This document shows positions 24,672-36,873 of a DNA stretch of 64,000 nucleotides, in pieces. Every line of letters begins with the position of its first letter. The stretch's first letter is position 1. The notes under the pieces are model-generated. The model was not told where the DNA came from and made no database searches. It saw only the letters and a program-made list of their open reading frames with translations. The position numbers and the translations under genes are program-made. The stretch comes from Limnoperna fortunei (taxonomy: Eukaryota > Mollusca > Bivalvia > Mytilida > Modiolidae): positions 45,781,927-45,845,926 of the forward strand of contig OX104119.1 in assembly GCA_944474755.1 (NCBI GenBank), written 5' to 3'.

Positions 24672-25264
24672 GCTTTCCACTAAGCATATTCTACGTATTC
24701 GGAGGCACTGTAGGGGCAGGTCTTGTTATTATACTTTGCGTTTCAATCCTGTTTTTGTTGCTCAGTAAAAACAGAAAGCCAACCAATGTTTCCTTAGATT
24801 CTCCGAATGCTACTTCTTCGAATGCAGACTCTCAACAAAATCCGTACGATGAAATAGAAGAAGAAACTACCTCTCCGCTTGACACAAGAAGAACAGATAT
24901 TGGAAATTGCCCGAGTTCTTATTTTACCGTCATTAATAGCGATTTAATACAAAGAGCCGTTAATATATATGAATATATAGACAATGGTGTTACTCCTAGT
25001 GAACACACCGCTCTTTACAAACGAGGTTTACAAGTGAACGAATATCATGTGTATGATGATGTTACAGATGAACTATCTACCCATAATATAAAACAAGTCG
25101 AAAGCAATAGTACTGTCGAAGAAACTGGATACTTAAACAACAATAACCAAGGGAACGTGAGTTCTCGCATGACAAACGAGATCTGCCAAAATAGTTATGA
25201 GGCTTTGTTGCCAAAATCTCAAACGCCTCCTAAGCTATACAGCATACTTACACTTGATAATTAA
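24672..25264 (+). CDS. Terminal exon of Ig receptor: membrane helix and tyrosine-rich tail
   Basis: The acceptor TATTTTTCAG ends at 24671 and entry is phase 1, matching stalk exon B. The 197 residues begin with a transmembrane helix (about residues 4-31, glycine-rich GGTVGAG then LVIILCVSILFLLL) and a basic stop (SKNRK), followed by a cytoplasmic tail of about 165 residues. Tail tyrosines sit in signalling-type motifs: Y59 (YDEI), Y84 in SSYFTV (fits the ITIM consensus), Y100 (YEYI), Y128 (YDDV), Y154 (YLNN, a Grb2-SH2 type), Y176 (YEAL) and Y190 (YSIL). YEAL and YSIL are 10 residues apart, an ITAM-like spacing. The helix has no charged residue, so it probably signals itself rather than through an adaptor. 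I recognise no named orthologue; the signalling role is inference. Confidence 0.8.
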
Positions 25265-25483
25265 TTAATTTGAATTTGAATGCATAATATATATGTATAT
25301 ATGTTCCAGAATGTTCTCTTCCGTTGTATTAAAACCAAAACACCGCAAAAACCTAAGATCGTTACAGTTGTCTTTGTAATTAATCTATGGCATCTGTCGA
25401 GACTTTACTGCGTTTGTTTGCGTTGTGTTATTTACATTTAAAGTTTTGCTTTGGTTATTCAAACAAAAGCCCCAATAGCCACA

Positions 25484-25489
25484 AATAAA
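25484..25489 (+). promoter_or_regulatory. Candidate polyadenylation signal of the Ig receptor
   Basis: AATAAA about 220 bp after the stop codon at 25264. It is the first clear hexamer downstream. Confidence 0.45.
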
Positions 25490-26429
25490 GTAAGAGTTGA
25501 TTTAACAGACCCAAACCATCGTATAACCTGTTTAGAAATTTGAAAAATTCCTTATAATTTAATTTAAACTGTAAATCTTGCTAATTTTAACGTCTAAAAA
25601 AGCAACGACATCAAAGAACTATTTGAATTTTAACGGCGTAAGAATATTGCGTGTGTCCAATGCAAGTTATGTGGTATAATATGGGTTGCTACATCGAATT
25701 GGAAAATCAGATTTCATCTTAAAATCAAATTACATTATTTTTTATTAATGTACATTCATCATTTAATTTACTACAAAAGATTGTTGTTGTACGTAAAAAC
25801 TCAGACAATTTGCCCATGATGAATAATTTTACTTTGGATTGTTCCAGTATATATATTTTTTGTACAAATATTTTTTATTCGGTTATTTCAAAAAACTTGC
25901 ATTGCAGAGTTCGTGTATGTATGTAAAACTTTTCACATATTTTAATACTAATTTGGTTACTATTAACTCTTTCCATTCCACATACATTATAGACTCCTGA
26001 CAAACAGAGAAACTAAATATATAGATTACGTTGTACAGGTCAAACTATTTGACCATAAACCAAAATCAATTATTTCATTATAGGGTATCTGCTGCATAAC
26101 TCTGGATATCTATTGATGTTCAATATTAATTAAAATCAAACCTTGGCCGTCATAAAACACATATCTTCTATGTAAATCAAAAACAAATAAAACTATTGTT
26201 GTCTTGTTGCTTTCTAACATTTAGTTCTATAAATGTTATGAGATCTTTTAAATTAACTCTCTTTGTTATTGTTACGGGGAGTATTGCAGTATTAATACAA
26301 ATTTGTTTGTTCATTTTTTTGCTAAAATATGTTATAAATTATGGTTTGTTTTTTGTTGCAACTTTTTCTCTTTTAACTTTGCCTCAGTTTTAGTCGTCCT
26401 CGACACATTTTGCTTTTGTTCCAATCGTA
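25490..26429. other. Intergenic, no gene recognised
   Basis: Positions 25617-25740 resemble 11660-11790 in the receptor intron. The open frame at 26196-26393 is leucine/phenylalanine-rich but has no exon signals and is probably noise. Confidence 0.4.
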
Positions 26430-27671
26430 GTTTCCAAGATGGCTACAACTGAGGCCTAAGAAAAAGTGTTAAGATGCTTGCTTCCTGAAAACGTCCAACA
26501 AGTTCAAACCAAATTTATCAAAATTTACTGGGTTTCTCTTTGTAAGCAAATAAGAATTAAAAATGGTCGCCATGGCAGCACTTTTTGAACATGTTGAAAC
26601 TGTTCACAGTATTTCTTCTCAGAAACAGCCTAGCTAACTGATGCCATACTGTAAATGAATGTTTAATGAATGGTCCTTTTCAAATTTAAGTTTTGTTTTC
26701 TGATTGGAAATTCAAGATTTTGTCAAGACCTCATTCAGTGTTTAAGATGTAGCTACTAGTATTATTATCTCATTTATATATGTTAAACTTAGAAGTAATA
26801 TTGGTTCAAGTTGACGAGTTAACTCGTCCGGAGCACCCGAGTGCGCCTATGTTTCGTATGTAGATCGAGTTACTCACTTTCTATTTTTGTTTTATGGTTT
26901 TTGTTTTCAGTTATTTATGTTTTTCTATATCCGGATATGTAATTGTACCTTGACTTTTGGTTGTTGTTGTCCAATCGGCTTTCTTTCAACTTTTTTACGG
27001 ATAACTTTAATTTCAATTTCCTTCAAATAAATTTGTCTATAAAGAAACATTCTTCAGGGTCGTAGTACGGAAGAAATTCTGAAGAGTCTTCTTCTTGCAT
27101 TGGTTATTTTTATTATGTTTTGATGGTCATTTTTTATAACATGTCGCTGTATGAAAACTTTTTTTAATTGTACAGATCTGTTTTATTTTGTTATTCATTT
27201 ATTGGAGACAATTATATTTATTAAAAAAAGAGACTTTTAAGGGTATGTTACAAGCAGATTGTAACTTTCAATTTTCCTTTATTAGTATGTTGATCATATC
27301 TGAAGCTACATTGTTCTATATTAACAAAAAATAAACACTCGGAAGTATTGATGGACCTTTGCTACTAGTCTTCACCATTTATATTAAAAATCAAAATAAC
27401 TAAAATAAAGGATACATTCTAAGTATTTAGGTAAATTAAAAACCGTGTTTTCTTTCCATTTAAAACACACATTATTGGAGGAATGCTATATAAATTTCAC
27501 ACGGGCTTACAAAATAATTCTGAAAATTAAAATTAATACGGTTTTAGTTTGAATGTTTTAATGTGGCGCTATGGAATCTAATGTCTTTTTTCGCTATGTT
27601 CATTGAATTTTGTTATCAGTGGAGAGCCTTCGCCTTCGCCTTTGTTTTTGTTCTGATCATATACCCTGCGT

Positions 27672-27798
27672 TTTCTACCACAGAAGTCATAGAAACGTAG
27701 AAGAAGAAATTTTAAGATCCTTGCTCTCTGATAACGTGGATCTAGCTCAAACGAAATTTGTCAGCAATGTTTCACTTGACAGTTCTCTACAAAGTTAA
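27672..27798 (+). CDS. Possible terminal exon, unknown
   Basis: After a TTTTCTACCACAG acceptor ending at 27671 the sequence stays open in one frame to a TAA. It encodes about 41 residues including VEEEILRSLLSDNVDLAQTK and a Ser-rich end. The duplicate at 26457-26560 encodes a related peptide (EKVLRCLLPENVQQVQTKFI), preceded by an in-frame TAA. Similar peptides in both copies hint that this was once coding. I cannot name a family or a partner exon; the nearest + strand gene is the Ig receptor ending 2.4 kb upstream. Confidence 0.3.
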
Positions 27799-29023
27799 AC
27801 TTGTTAATGAAAACAAGAATTAAATGATGGCCACCACCGCATACTTATTTAACATAAGAAAAAAAAAGAAAATCTACATATCAGAAACTGGAAAGCATTT
27901 TAATGCCATACTGTAAATTCATGTTATTAATTGTCCTTTAAAAGTTTAGGTTTTTGTTTTGATCAGAAATCCAAAATTTACCAACACATGACTAAAACGT
28001 TGGGGGTTTTTTTGCTAGTAGACACTTTGTAGATTATCTTTTTATTTTCTTACTGTGTGCCTTAATCGCTTGTATCGTTTTTCCTTTTGCGTTTCCTCCA
28101 GTTATTTGTTATTTCCTTATTCCTTAAGGTCAAGGTCTCTTCCTCGATGTAATATTTTAATCATCTATACTACCACTCGCATATAAAGCTTAAACCTATG
28201 TTTAAAGTAAAATTATTGAGTACCTTATTCATACCATTGACATTCTTTTTTTAAATTGACTTAGGATGTTGTTCGTTATCTGCACCGAGTTGATGATCGG
28301 TATCAAAATTTGCTGAACTACCCAATTACAACTCCGTCATTCGCCATATATTCGAATACTCCTTCAATTATTTTGACTAAAGTTTTAGCCCAAAAATTGA
28401 TATAAAGACAGATATGCATACGAAAGATAAGTTATAACATTTTGCTTTAATGAAACAGAAGTACTGGATTGTCATAGTGCTATCATAACATTGTAAAATT
28501 GGGGGAGTGGAAATACATATTATAGACAATTAGTAACGGTATGAAAATTTTTATAAGATATGTTATTTTAGGTTTGTTATTTAGTGGAACAAGTATTCAA
28601 ATATAAATACAGAAATATCACATCAACACTCCACTAAAATAATCGTTTATCAATTTTCTTATCCATAAATTTCGGTTTTCATTTCCTGCCAAAACTTCAT
28701 CTTTTCAAGGTCGCTGAACGGAAAAAATTGTAAAGTGTCTACGTCTTGTATTGTTCATTTTTGCTATATAAACAATTGATGGGGGCGGCAATATCGCTAT
28801 AGGAAAAAAAACTTTTTTTATTAAATATTGTACAGATTCGTTGTCATTTTGTTTTTCATTCAGCTTACCGCCTATTAAATAATTGGTAAATAATACCTTT
28901 AAATTTTTTTTGTTCGCAGCTGTAGATATGACTTTAATTGAATTTTGTATAACATTTTGTTGAAATTTTGATGATAATTTAAAAGCAGCATCTTAATAAT
29001 TAGGTTTTATTGGGTTTGAGCGA

Positions 29024-29070
29024 GCACTACGGTTATTTCTTGTTTAGACGAAACGCGCTTCGGGCGTAGT
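29024..29070 (+). ncRNA. Decayed hammerhead-like motif
   Basis: TTAGACGAAACGCGCTTCGG followed by GCGTAG matches the second half of the hammerhead relic at 56898-56941 (stem II strand, GAAA, short stem III, stem I strand). The CTGATGAG half is not recognisable. Not expected to cleave. Confidence 0.35.
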
Positions 29071-29134
29071 AAACGTAATAACATTGGAATCTGTTACGAC
29101 ATTTTACTTCAAATTTCTATTACGAGTATGTTGA

Positions 29135-29423
29135 TTTGTTTGTTTGTTTTTTTGTTTGTTTGTTTGAATATTGCAATTTTCAGCTATATAAGGTTAAGGT
29201 AGTTCGTCTACTATTGATCACGTCCAGTTTTCATTGGGGGAGGAAGCCGGAGTACCCGCAGAAAACCCCGGACCTTTGGTAGGAAAACGGGCAATCCTTG
29301 TCAATTAAGATTGGAGTCGAGTGAACCCTGCCTGCAGTGAGACTAGACCCCGTAGCCTCAGTGTTGACAGACCACGTGATCAATAGTAGACGAACTACCT
29401 TAACCACTCGGCCACCGACGCCC
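29135..29423 (-). repeat. SINE copy with an inverted internal head duplication
   Basis: A complete SINE on the - strand: tRNA-like head at 29423-29340 (GGCCGAGTGGTTAAGG), body at 29320-29222, and a CAAA-type tail at 29166-29135. Inserted in the 3' part is a second head piece in the opposite orientation (29193-29222, AAGGTTAAGGTAGTTCGTCT onward), which can pair with 29374-29404. Confidence 0.75.
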
Positions 29424-30127
29424 TTACGAATGTGTTGATGGGGGATAAAAACAAATACATTTAAGCCCCTCTCTGTTTTCATCTTTTTTTTTATTTTCTG
29501 CTTTTCCAATTATAATATCTTTCTTGATAGCAGATTCTTGTGTTTTTTAATTGACTAATAGAGAAAGTATACTTTATTAACTTATAACTAATAATACATT
29601 TATAAACATTAATATAAGACCACTATATCAGGGCGAAGGTACATGAACCCATTTTACGCATTTTACATTATCAGTTGCAGTTACGTGTATCACTTATAAA
29701 TCAGAAACAAGGAAGTATTGATGGACATTTAATAATAGTCATCACCATTATTAGTTTTTTTAAATATTAACAATAACAAGTACAACTTCAGTCCAGGAAA
29801 ATGTTAAAGTAACTTTTCTCTATTAAGTATCTGAATTATTAAAAAACAAAGAATTATTGTTAGTGTAAAGTAGGCATATTTTACTTAGTCAAATATATTT
29901 GTTGTACACTTCCAAGCCTACTTCAGGCCTAAACGTTTCTCGAGGGAACTCAAACGTACGAGTTCTCAAATATTACAACAACACACAAATTCTTAAGTTG
30001 TTTTTGGCACTTTTGTTTTCTTCAAAGAACCGTGGTCTGTATGTAACCAGGTAAAAATGGTTGCGAGATATCTCTTTAAAACAACATTTGCTCTCGATTT
30101 CAACTTACTTTATTAGAGCAAAACGCT

Positions 30128-30500
30128 GTGTGATTGATTTATTATTGATTGATTGATTGATTGATTGATGATTGCTTTACGTCCAGCAAGCAGTATGTCA
30201 GCTATATGAAGGACTGGAACAAGTTAACAAACAATAAATCAATATAGGAAAAATGGGTCAAAGAGCAAACATTTTGACTGCCACTGGAAAGGTGTGCACA
30301 AGTTTGGAGTATTGGTAGAGGCGGATAATTTAGCCTTTTTTGGCGGCTACAAAGGGTTAGCCTACTCTATTTTACATACACGATTATTTTATCGTGCAAG
30401 ACGCGTGGCACTCTCCAAAAAGTTACCCAATGTGGTCAGGATCTGACAACCCCCCCTACCAAATCCGCCACGTGGGGACACGCTGGACAGCTCTGTTTCG
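30128..30500 (-). repeat. Dispersed repeat family 2, copy 1
   Basis: It starts on the + strand with (ATTG)n, then CTTTACGTCCAGC, ACAAGTTAACAAACAATAAA, TTTGACTGCCACTGGAAA, a GCGGCTACAA block, TTATCGTGCAAG, CACTCTCCAAA and a CCGCCACGTGGGGACACGCT end. It matches 53659-54063 along its length. The ATTG run suggests a CAAT-type 3' tail, so the element probably reads on the - strand. Its class (SINE-like) is a guess. Confidence 0.7.
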
Positions 30501-31143
30501 AAGTATAGTCCCAGAAAAACGCTTATGTAATTTGCAACTAACATAAGGATAAATAATTCTGGAAAATTCAAATAAATTGTTTTCCTTTGAATTCATCGAT
30601 TTTTATTGGTGTAGGAAGCATATACATGTATATAACAGCTACAAAATATTAAATTTGACATAACTTATAACTTGTGTGCGACTCATTGTAGTGCCTGTTG
30701 AACTTTAACGACAATATTTCCTATTTTTGTGTTTTTGGCATTATCTTGAACTGTAGAAATGAAACCGAACATCAAGGAAACTGAAATCCGCAAATCAAAG
30801 TGCAAGAAACCGGTTAACTTTAGAACCAACAACCAAAAATACATCGAATACAGCAATTTTCCTTACTTGTTACAGGAATTTCTAAAGAAATGGTGGATTA
30901 AACCAGGTTCTATGGCATGCCAAACCTCACTCTTCCATTTCGGAAGTATTTGAGTTGGTTTGTTGAAGATAATAGATGGGTGTCATATACCACTAGTCAG
31001 TAATAGGTTATCCAGTAATCCTCGCAGCACAATCACAATGTACTGAACTTAAAAATTGGGAAAACTATCTGCAAACATATTTTCAAAGAATTGTTTTTAA
31101 AAATAAATGGTATCTATAAAAAAAACCTATTAAAGTCACGGAC
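30501..31143. other. Intergenic, no gene recognised
   Basis: AT-rich. The short + frame at 30759-30953 is lysine/asparagine-rich and has no splice or homology support. Confidence 0.4.
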
Positions 31144-31700
31144 GAGACGTTTTCTCTGGTAACATTGATTTATAAGTTATCCCGAAGAAATTGGTGAAAT
31201 TCAGTATACTCCCTGCAAGCTCTTGCATACCTGATCAATTGGGAAATATAGACACGGTATTCTGGAGAAGTTTTAATATTGCTGCTAAAGTGAGGACAAT
31301 TTATAATTTTAAAACTATAATCGTCTCGTTTGTCGTAAATTCTTGTGCCGAGAACGTTGGTGTTATATTCGAATTGCAAGTGTAAAAATGATATAGATGA
31401 AGCTGTTTCTGTGGTTTCTTTTCCAATTTTGAAGGATATATTAACGGAAGACAGTTATTGGTATGTTAATTGAAAGGACGTCGTTAATATTGCTATATGT
31501 GAAATTAGATGGCCTAGCTTCTGCTATTTTCTTGTCTTTAATAGACTTTTTAAACGTTGCAGAAATTCAGTTTTATACAAATACAGGAACAAATCGGCAA
31601 GGAGTGGGAATTCCGATTGCCTGCTGATAAGTATCCCCCAAAAGTAACAAATACAAAATTTATCCTTGATCAGAAAATCTGGCATAGTATAAACTTGCTG
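31144..31700 (-). pseudogene. Reverse-transcriptase relic, family unresolved
   Basis: On the - strand from about 31690: a piece with PLLADLFLYLYKTEF, then one with NFTYSNINDVLSIN at the place of the catalytic F.YIDDVLS motif. These are followed, in the frame ending at 31170, by ETASSISFLHLQFE, RIYDKRDDYSFKI and YRVYISQLIRYARACREY. This last run is familiar from RT proteins of many invertebrate and fish retroelements. The YIDD core is degraded and frames change at least twice. No endonuclease or recombinase is visible nearby, so I cannot assign the class. Confidence 0.65.
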
Positions 31701-33620
31701 TTATATTATTTTTCTTGAGTTCTTTAGTTTGCAAGCTATGGGAACAGCCACTCTTTGATTAATCTACCAGATAAATACCTTGGATATCAAAGTCAATCAT
31801 TAAAAATATCTCAGATAAGTTTTTGTCATGTTTATTTGTTGAAATTCAAATGGTTTCATACGTTTTTGTGTAAGTTAGTTATGCTTTCCGGTTTTTTAAA
31901 TGTTTTTGTTAAGTGTTCATTTTATTTGTACAGAATTCTTATAATGTATCTTGTACGTTCACATGTTCTTTTCTCATAAAAAAATAGAACGAATTTTATA
32001 CTTATAAAATTAATCAATCTCTGTGTCTATCAAATTTATAATCATGTCCTTTCAAAACCTGACTGAAGCCATAAAAACTTCACTACCGTTATATAAACAC
32101 CTGTAGGGTAGTTTCAAACAAAATTAGTCCCTTCAATCACCATAAATCAATTAAAAGTCTAACCAGGTGTTTTTAAAAAGTGTTAAGATCATAAAATTAA
32201 TCAAATCAAATAAGAATCGATAAATATTGAAATTAAAAAAAAACAGTTTATTTCCGTTGGAATGGTTTAAAACTTAAAGATGAAAAGAATATAAAAATGA
32301 GACCTACCTTTACAGCTTAATGAAGTAAAATAATAACAGCTCGTTAACACATTAATTAATGATAATTACATAATTATAAAGGAATTTTCTGGCATATGTT
32401 TATTTAAGTAAACAACAAATATATCTTGATCATCTTCATTAGGTTGTGAAAATCTATATCTTTTTATAAAATGAACACTTTCATGTGCTGACTCTAAAAC
32501 AGCAAAATACCACAAAGACATTTTTCTTCCAAATTACAAATCCATGAATTTACGAATCCAAGAACTGGCAATTTTGGGTAAAACTACGAAAATTGATACC
32601 CACGAATTTAAGTACTTTCACAGTACTTGTGAGCATATGTGGAAACGAAGTATTTATGTATTATTTCTTTAAGACGGGATTGTAGTTTCTTTTGAGGCAA
32701 GCTGGTATAAAGAGATGAAAATCAAAGGTTTTAACAGATGAAATTTTAGATATCTTTCCTGATTTTTAACTGTCCAAAACTTCTTTAAAATTTTTAAGAA
32801 CCACATGTGATTGATATTCGCCAATAAATAGTTTCAAGGTATTTTTGCTGTCCTTCTTTCACTGCAGGCAATATCTTAGTCAAACGTTTTGACAACTCTT
32901 TGGTAGAGCACGTAGATGTGCCTGTGTCGTATTAATATCAAGCTACCCATGAAAATTAGCTACCGGAAGTCATTGGCAGTAAATTTTAATACCGCGAAGA
33001 TATTAAAAATTGACCATGAAAACAAGCTAATGTATACATAAACGTATAACATTTATCTCCCTTATACCGTGAGAAGAAGTTAGATTGGTTATTACAAAAT
33101 TTATTTTAAAATATTTATTGCAATATCCGTAATGCCATCAAGTGAGTTCTGTTGTTAATTAATTCACTGAAAAATTGTTCTTCTGCAGACACATTTTTCT
33201 AGTCTGTAGATTTATAAACACAACACTACACAACTAAGGTATTTATGTCGTGGAAAGAATCAAAATGATTGTTGGGAATGTTCTTTTCTCCATAAAAATA
33301 TCATAATACAAATACATATTTTTTTCAGAAACCTTATGTATTTTTATTAATAAATTTATTAACAAGGTTAAAGTTTACATAGTATGTTCACCCAATTTTT
33401 ACATGCCGAGAAATAACTCAAAGCTTTTTATTAAAAGTTATCCCGCCGTTTAACTATATTAATTATCATGCAAATGGCTTATCTGTAGCAAGACATAAGA
33501 GTTCGTTACGCCACAAGACAATAAATTTTCCCCCGATGCACTTCTTTTTACGGATTAATTGATGTTTAAAAAATAAACAAGACAAAGATGACTTTCATAA
33601 TACGAAAGATTGCTTTTCGT
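31701..33620. other. Intergenic, no gene recognised
   Basis: AT-rich sequence up to the target duplication of the LTR element. No exon or repeat recognised. Confidence 0.4.
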
Positions 33621-33625
33621 ACTGT

Positions 33626-33786
33626 TGTTAAATGGAAGATTGTATGGTCAGTGAGTTCATTTGAGTTATCGTTCTTTTGTCGGATTTTGCATGCCTTAAA
33701 TTTCGTTTTGTAAAATATGTAGTTTTAGAGTTCCGTAGAAATTATTCTCTTCCCCAAAACATCTACCATGTGAGCTGGACCCTAAG
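33626..33786 (+). repeat. 5' LTR of gypsy element
   Basis: About 161 bp, matching 40485-40697 from TGTTAAATGG to GAGCTGGACCCTAAG. It lacks a 52-bp internal block present in the 3' LTR. A TGGAGGAGAACC sequence right after it (33788) is the candidate tRNA primer-binding site. Confidence 0.85.
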
Positions 33787-34133
33787 ATGGAGGAGAACCC
33801 TAATTTCGTTCAATTCCACCAAACAAAACGAGGTATTGGTCTTTATTGACACCGAATGGCATCGTATTTTACACAGCATGGCATGACCTCGATTTTAACT
33901 GTTACACGTGTACTGATACGAGTTATCATTAGCATGAAAAATAAAATCAACAAACATCGATTACATCCACTTAATACGCCGATATAAATTTTTCTCATGA
34001 ATATTAGTCTTTAGTATTCAAAGACACGAAAAATAAAATAATCTAATGCCGATTACTGTCTAATTTTTCTTCAAGAGTTGTCTTTCCAATACACGCTGTT
34101 ATACACGAAAGGATTGCCTTTCGTTTTTAACAA

Positions 34134-35390
34134 ATGTTACAATCCCCAGCATTCTCAGATGATGATTCTCTTTTGAGCGAGGCCTTTATTGAACAAAACT
34201 ATTTACAACTTGACACACTAAGACATACATAAAGCAATACACAGTCTAACGAATCTGGATTTTCTGCCGCAAATCATACTGTTCAAACACCTAAAACACC
34301 TCAACAAAATATTTTTTTTTGGTAATTCCATTCAACTTTTGGCATCCGCAAAATCCAATATTCAGGAAAGTCGACAAGCGATACAGAGGGCAATATCCAG
34401 TACACCAATTAGACGCAAACACGGACAAAGTCGGACTGTAAATATATATGGACAAGCTTGGTTCATGCAGGAAATTTGCAGGTTATCCGAAAGAAAATGC
34501 TTCAAAGTTTATGCGCGAGTTTGAGTCATTCTGTAAACTGCATGAAATAGACATAGAACCGAGAAAATTAATAGCTTCGTTCCATTTACACCTCGAAGGA
34601 CCGGCACTAGCATGGTTTGAAGGGGTAAGCCCCGACTTGACATGAGGAACAATAAAACGTCTTTTCAATGAAAAATATGTTTCTGTCGGTTGGGATCACC
34701 CATCTGTGGTGATCGAAAGTGAAATTTTTCATTCCATGGAACTCGCTGCTTCACAAGAAATCGAAGACTTCTATTGTCTTATTCTGGAAAAGGGGAAACT
34801 TTTATCCAAGCCCGACCACGAAATTATGTTTCGATTTATAAATGGTCTTCCAGGAAAACCTGCATTTTATGTTAGGACAAGCCAGCCGAAAAATTTGTCA
34901 GAAGCATTATCATATGCAAAGCAGGGTGAAGCTTACAAATATCGAATTCATGAACAATGTGGCGCAATTATTAAAACACAGACTGAAACACGCACAGATG
35001 ACATAGCCGAGCTTAAATCTCAGGTATTAAGTCTTACAAAAATGATGCAAAATATGTCGTCGACAGAAAACCGTCGATTACGTTCTGACACGCCGATTCG
35101 CTGTTTTCAGTGCAATGCACTAGGTCACAAGATTACTTTATGTAATTGGAATGGAACAGGTAATATATTTCCTGAAATGGTTTGCCAGCTGTGTACGCAA
35201 ACAGGTCATGGTGCGTTACAGTGTTTACAATATAAACCTAATCTGATTATGCTGAGTCAAGAAGCCGTATGCGAGTAGTTTGTCAAATTTGTAGGAAGCC
35301 GAATCATGTTGCATCTGAATGTTTTCAGTTAAATGGACAAGGAAACCAGGGACCCCTGGGGAACAGCAGGCACGGTCGTCCAGGAAAATA
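34134..35390 (+). pseudogene. Gypsy gag (capsid and nucleocapsid), broken
   Basis: A start ATG at 34134 opens a short acidic frame ending at about 34232. Coding resumes at about 34235 in other frames, with a shift near 34460 and an in-frame TGA at 34642. The capsid-like part includes HLEGPALAWF and INGLPGKPAF, typical of Ty3/gypsy gag. The nucleocapsid has three CX2CX4HX4C zinc knuckles: two at about 35100-35145 and 35193-35235, and a third after a frame change at 35283-35325. Gag would coat the element RNA; here it is interrupted at four or more points. Confidence 0.8.
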
Positions 35391-35499
35391 AAATGTGCCC
35401 GAACAAGGGAGCATGCGCATGTGCGTCAAAATGTAAATAATGTACAAAGTGCAAATGATACATGTAGTGACTGTAGTGACTCGCATGAATCCTCTTGCG

Positions 35500-36215
35500 A
35501 CGACAGTACTTCGTATTCTAACAAGTTTGTCTACCTACCTGTTAAATTTAAATCGATGCGTGTTGCTGCACTTTTAGACTCGGGGAGCTCTATGAATTTA
35601 ATGTCGTATGCTTTATTTAGCTCGATTCCGCCATCTTGGAAATCTCAACTAGATACATTTAATGCCGGTAGTATCAAACTTGCAAATGATTAATCCGTGA
35701 ATGTGCATGGTATAGCAACAGTTAAAATGTTTTCGCAATCAGGAACTCACAATATATTAGTGTATGTACTGAATGAGACTTCACATCCGTTAATTCTAGG
35801 TACCTCATATTTAATTGATAATAAAATTACAATTGACTTTGGTAAACTGAAAGTTGTGCAAAATCAAGCTAATGTTAGGTGTTCAAAACGTACAACAATC
35901 GAACCAAATAGTGAAATTATTTTATGGGGTAAATTGCCTCGAAATGTACTCTATGGTTATCAAGGAATGTGTGAAAATAGTTAATAATTGTTATCAATGG
36001 GGATCATGGCAAGCAAAGTGGTTGTAACAGTTAACGACAGTAGAAAGGTTCCTATTAAGATTTTAAATACGGGCAAATCGCCCGTAGTTATTCCTAAAGG
36101 TAAAATAATTGCGACGTTTTATCAATTAACAAATGACTTTAATGTCCGCAACGTCTGTTTCGTTGATAACAAGAAGCCCGTGGTTCAGAATATAAATTTG
36201 TGCTCAGTCGTTTGA
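35500..36215 (+). pseudogene. Gypsy aspartic protease region, interrupted
   Basis: A frame after the zinc knuckles reads VAALLDSGSSMNLMS, the DSG active-site loop of a retroelement protease. It reaches TAA at 35691 and continues in the same frame beyond it with HPLILGTSYL, the second conserved block of the fold. A further stop at about 35982 precedes a linker piece (35988-36215). The protease would cut the gag-pol polyprotein. The stop separates the catalytic loop from the C-terminal half. Confidence 0.75.
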
Positions 36216-36306
36216 TGACCCAAATTATTCGGTTAATACCGAGTTCTTAAGTAGTTTTGAATGTTTTGGCGAACTCACTTGTGAACAAACAACTGCACTA
36301 AATCGA

Positions 36307-36873
36307 TTGTTATGTGAGAACAATGATATATTTGTAACTGAAAGAAATCCATCTCTAGGAGCTACAGACGTTGTTCAGCATCACATAATTCTTAAACCAG
36401 ATTTTTGCCCCTTACACCAAAAGCCATATAGGCTAACTCCACAAAAGAAGGAAGTGCTGAGACATCATCTCGACGAACTTATTAAGCAAGGAGTCATCTG
36501 TGAAGTAAGCCCTACCGAAGATGCACCATTTACCAGTCCGGTCGTACTCGTAACAAAAAAGGCAAAACCACAAGACCAAGCTTTCGATCGACAAGCTAGT
36601 TTACGTCATTTCCGTTTTTGTGTAGATTTCCGTTACTTGAATTCTCAGACCGAAACCTTTAAATATTTTATTCCTGATCTTCAAGAATTAACGGAATCAT
36701 TTACCGAGAGAGTGCCTAACTATATAACGTCAATATATATGAGTAGCGGATTTTTCCAAATGAAATTATCACCCGAAAGTTCAAAATACACCGCTTTCAA
36801 CACTTGTTTCGGAACATACAAATTTTTGAGAGTCCCAATGGGATAACACACAGCGCCGAACTCATTCCAACTG
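36307..36873 (+). pseudogene. Gypsy reverse transcriptase, N-terminal half only
   Basis: The 180-residue frame carries PYRLTPQKKEVLRHHLDELI, GVICEVSPTEDAPFTSPVVL and FRFCVDFRYLNSQT, then the fingers/palm entry ending in the PMG block. One TAA follows PMG; HTAPNSFQL then continues the family pattern to 36873. There the sequence switches to the inverted integrase segment. The catalytic YXDD palm motif, thumb and RNase H are absent. In the first catalytic block IYMSSGFFQM stands where gypsy RTs normally have an Asp before the aromatic pair, so the active site is damaged too. Confidence 0.85.

Larger units (their letters stand above)
26430..29800 (+). repeat. Old diverged duplication, two blocks
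   Basis: Matches in the same order: 26440-26715 with 27700-27975 (GCCATACTGTAAAT core), 27040-27115 with 28705-28775, 27150-27240 with 28810-28890, and 27335-27410 with 29700-29790 (GGAAGTATTGATGGAC core). The second block is longer because of added sequence, including a SINE at 29135-29423. Confidence 0.6.

Noticed and set aside
36797..36871. Last 25 residues of the integrase frame as part of the protein
   Set aside because: They are antisense of the RT segment beyond the rearrangement junction, not integrase sequence.
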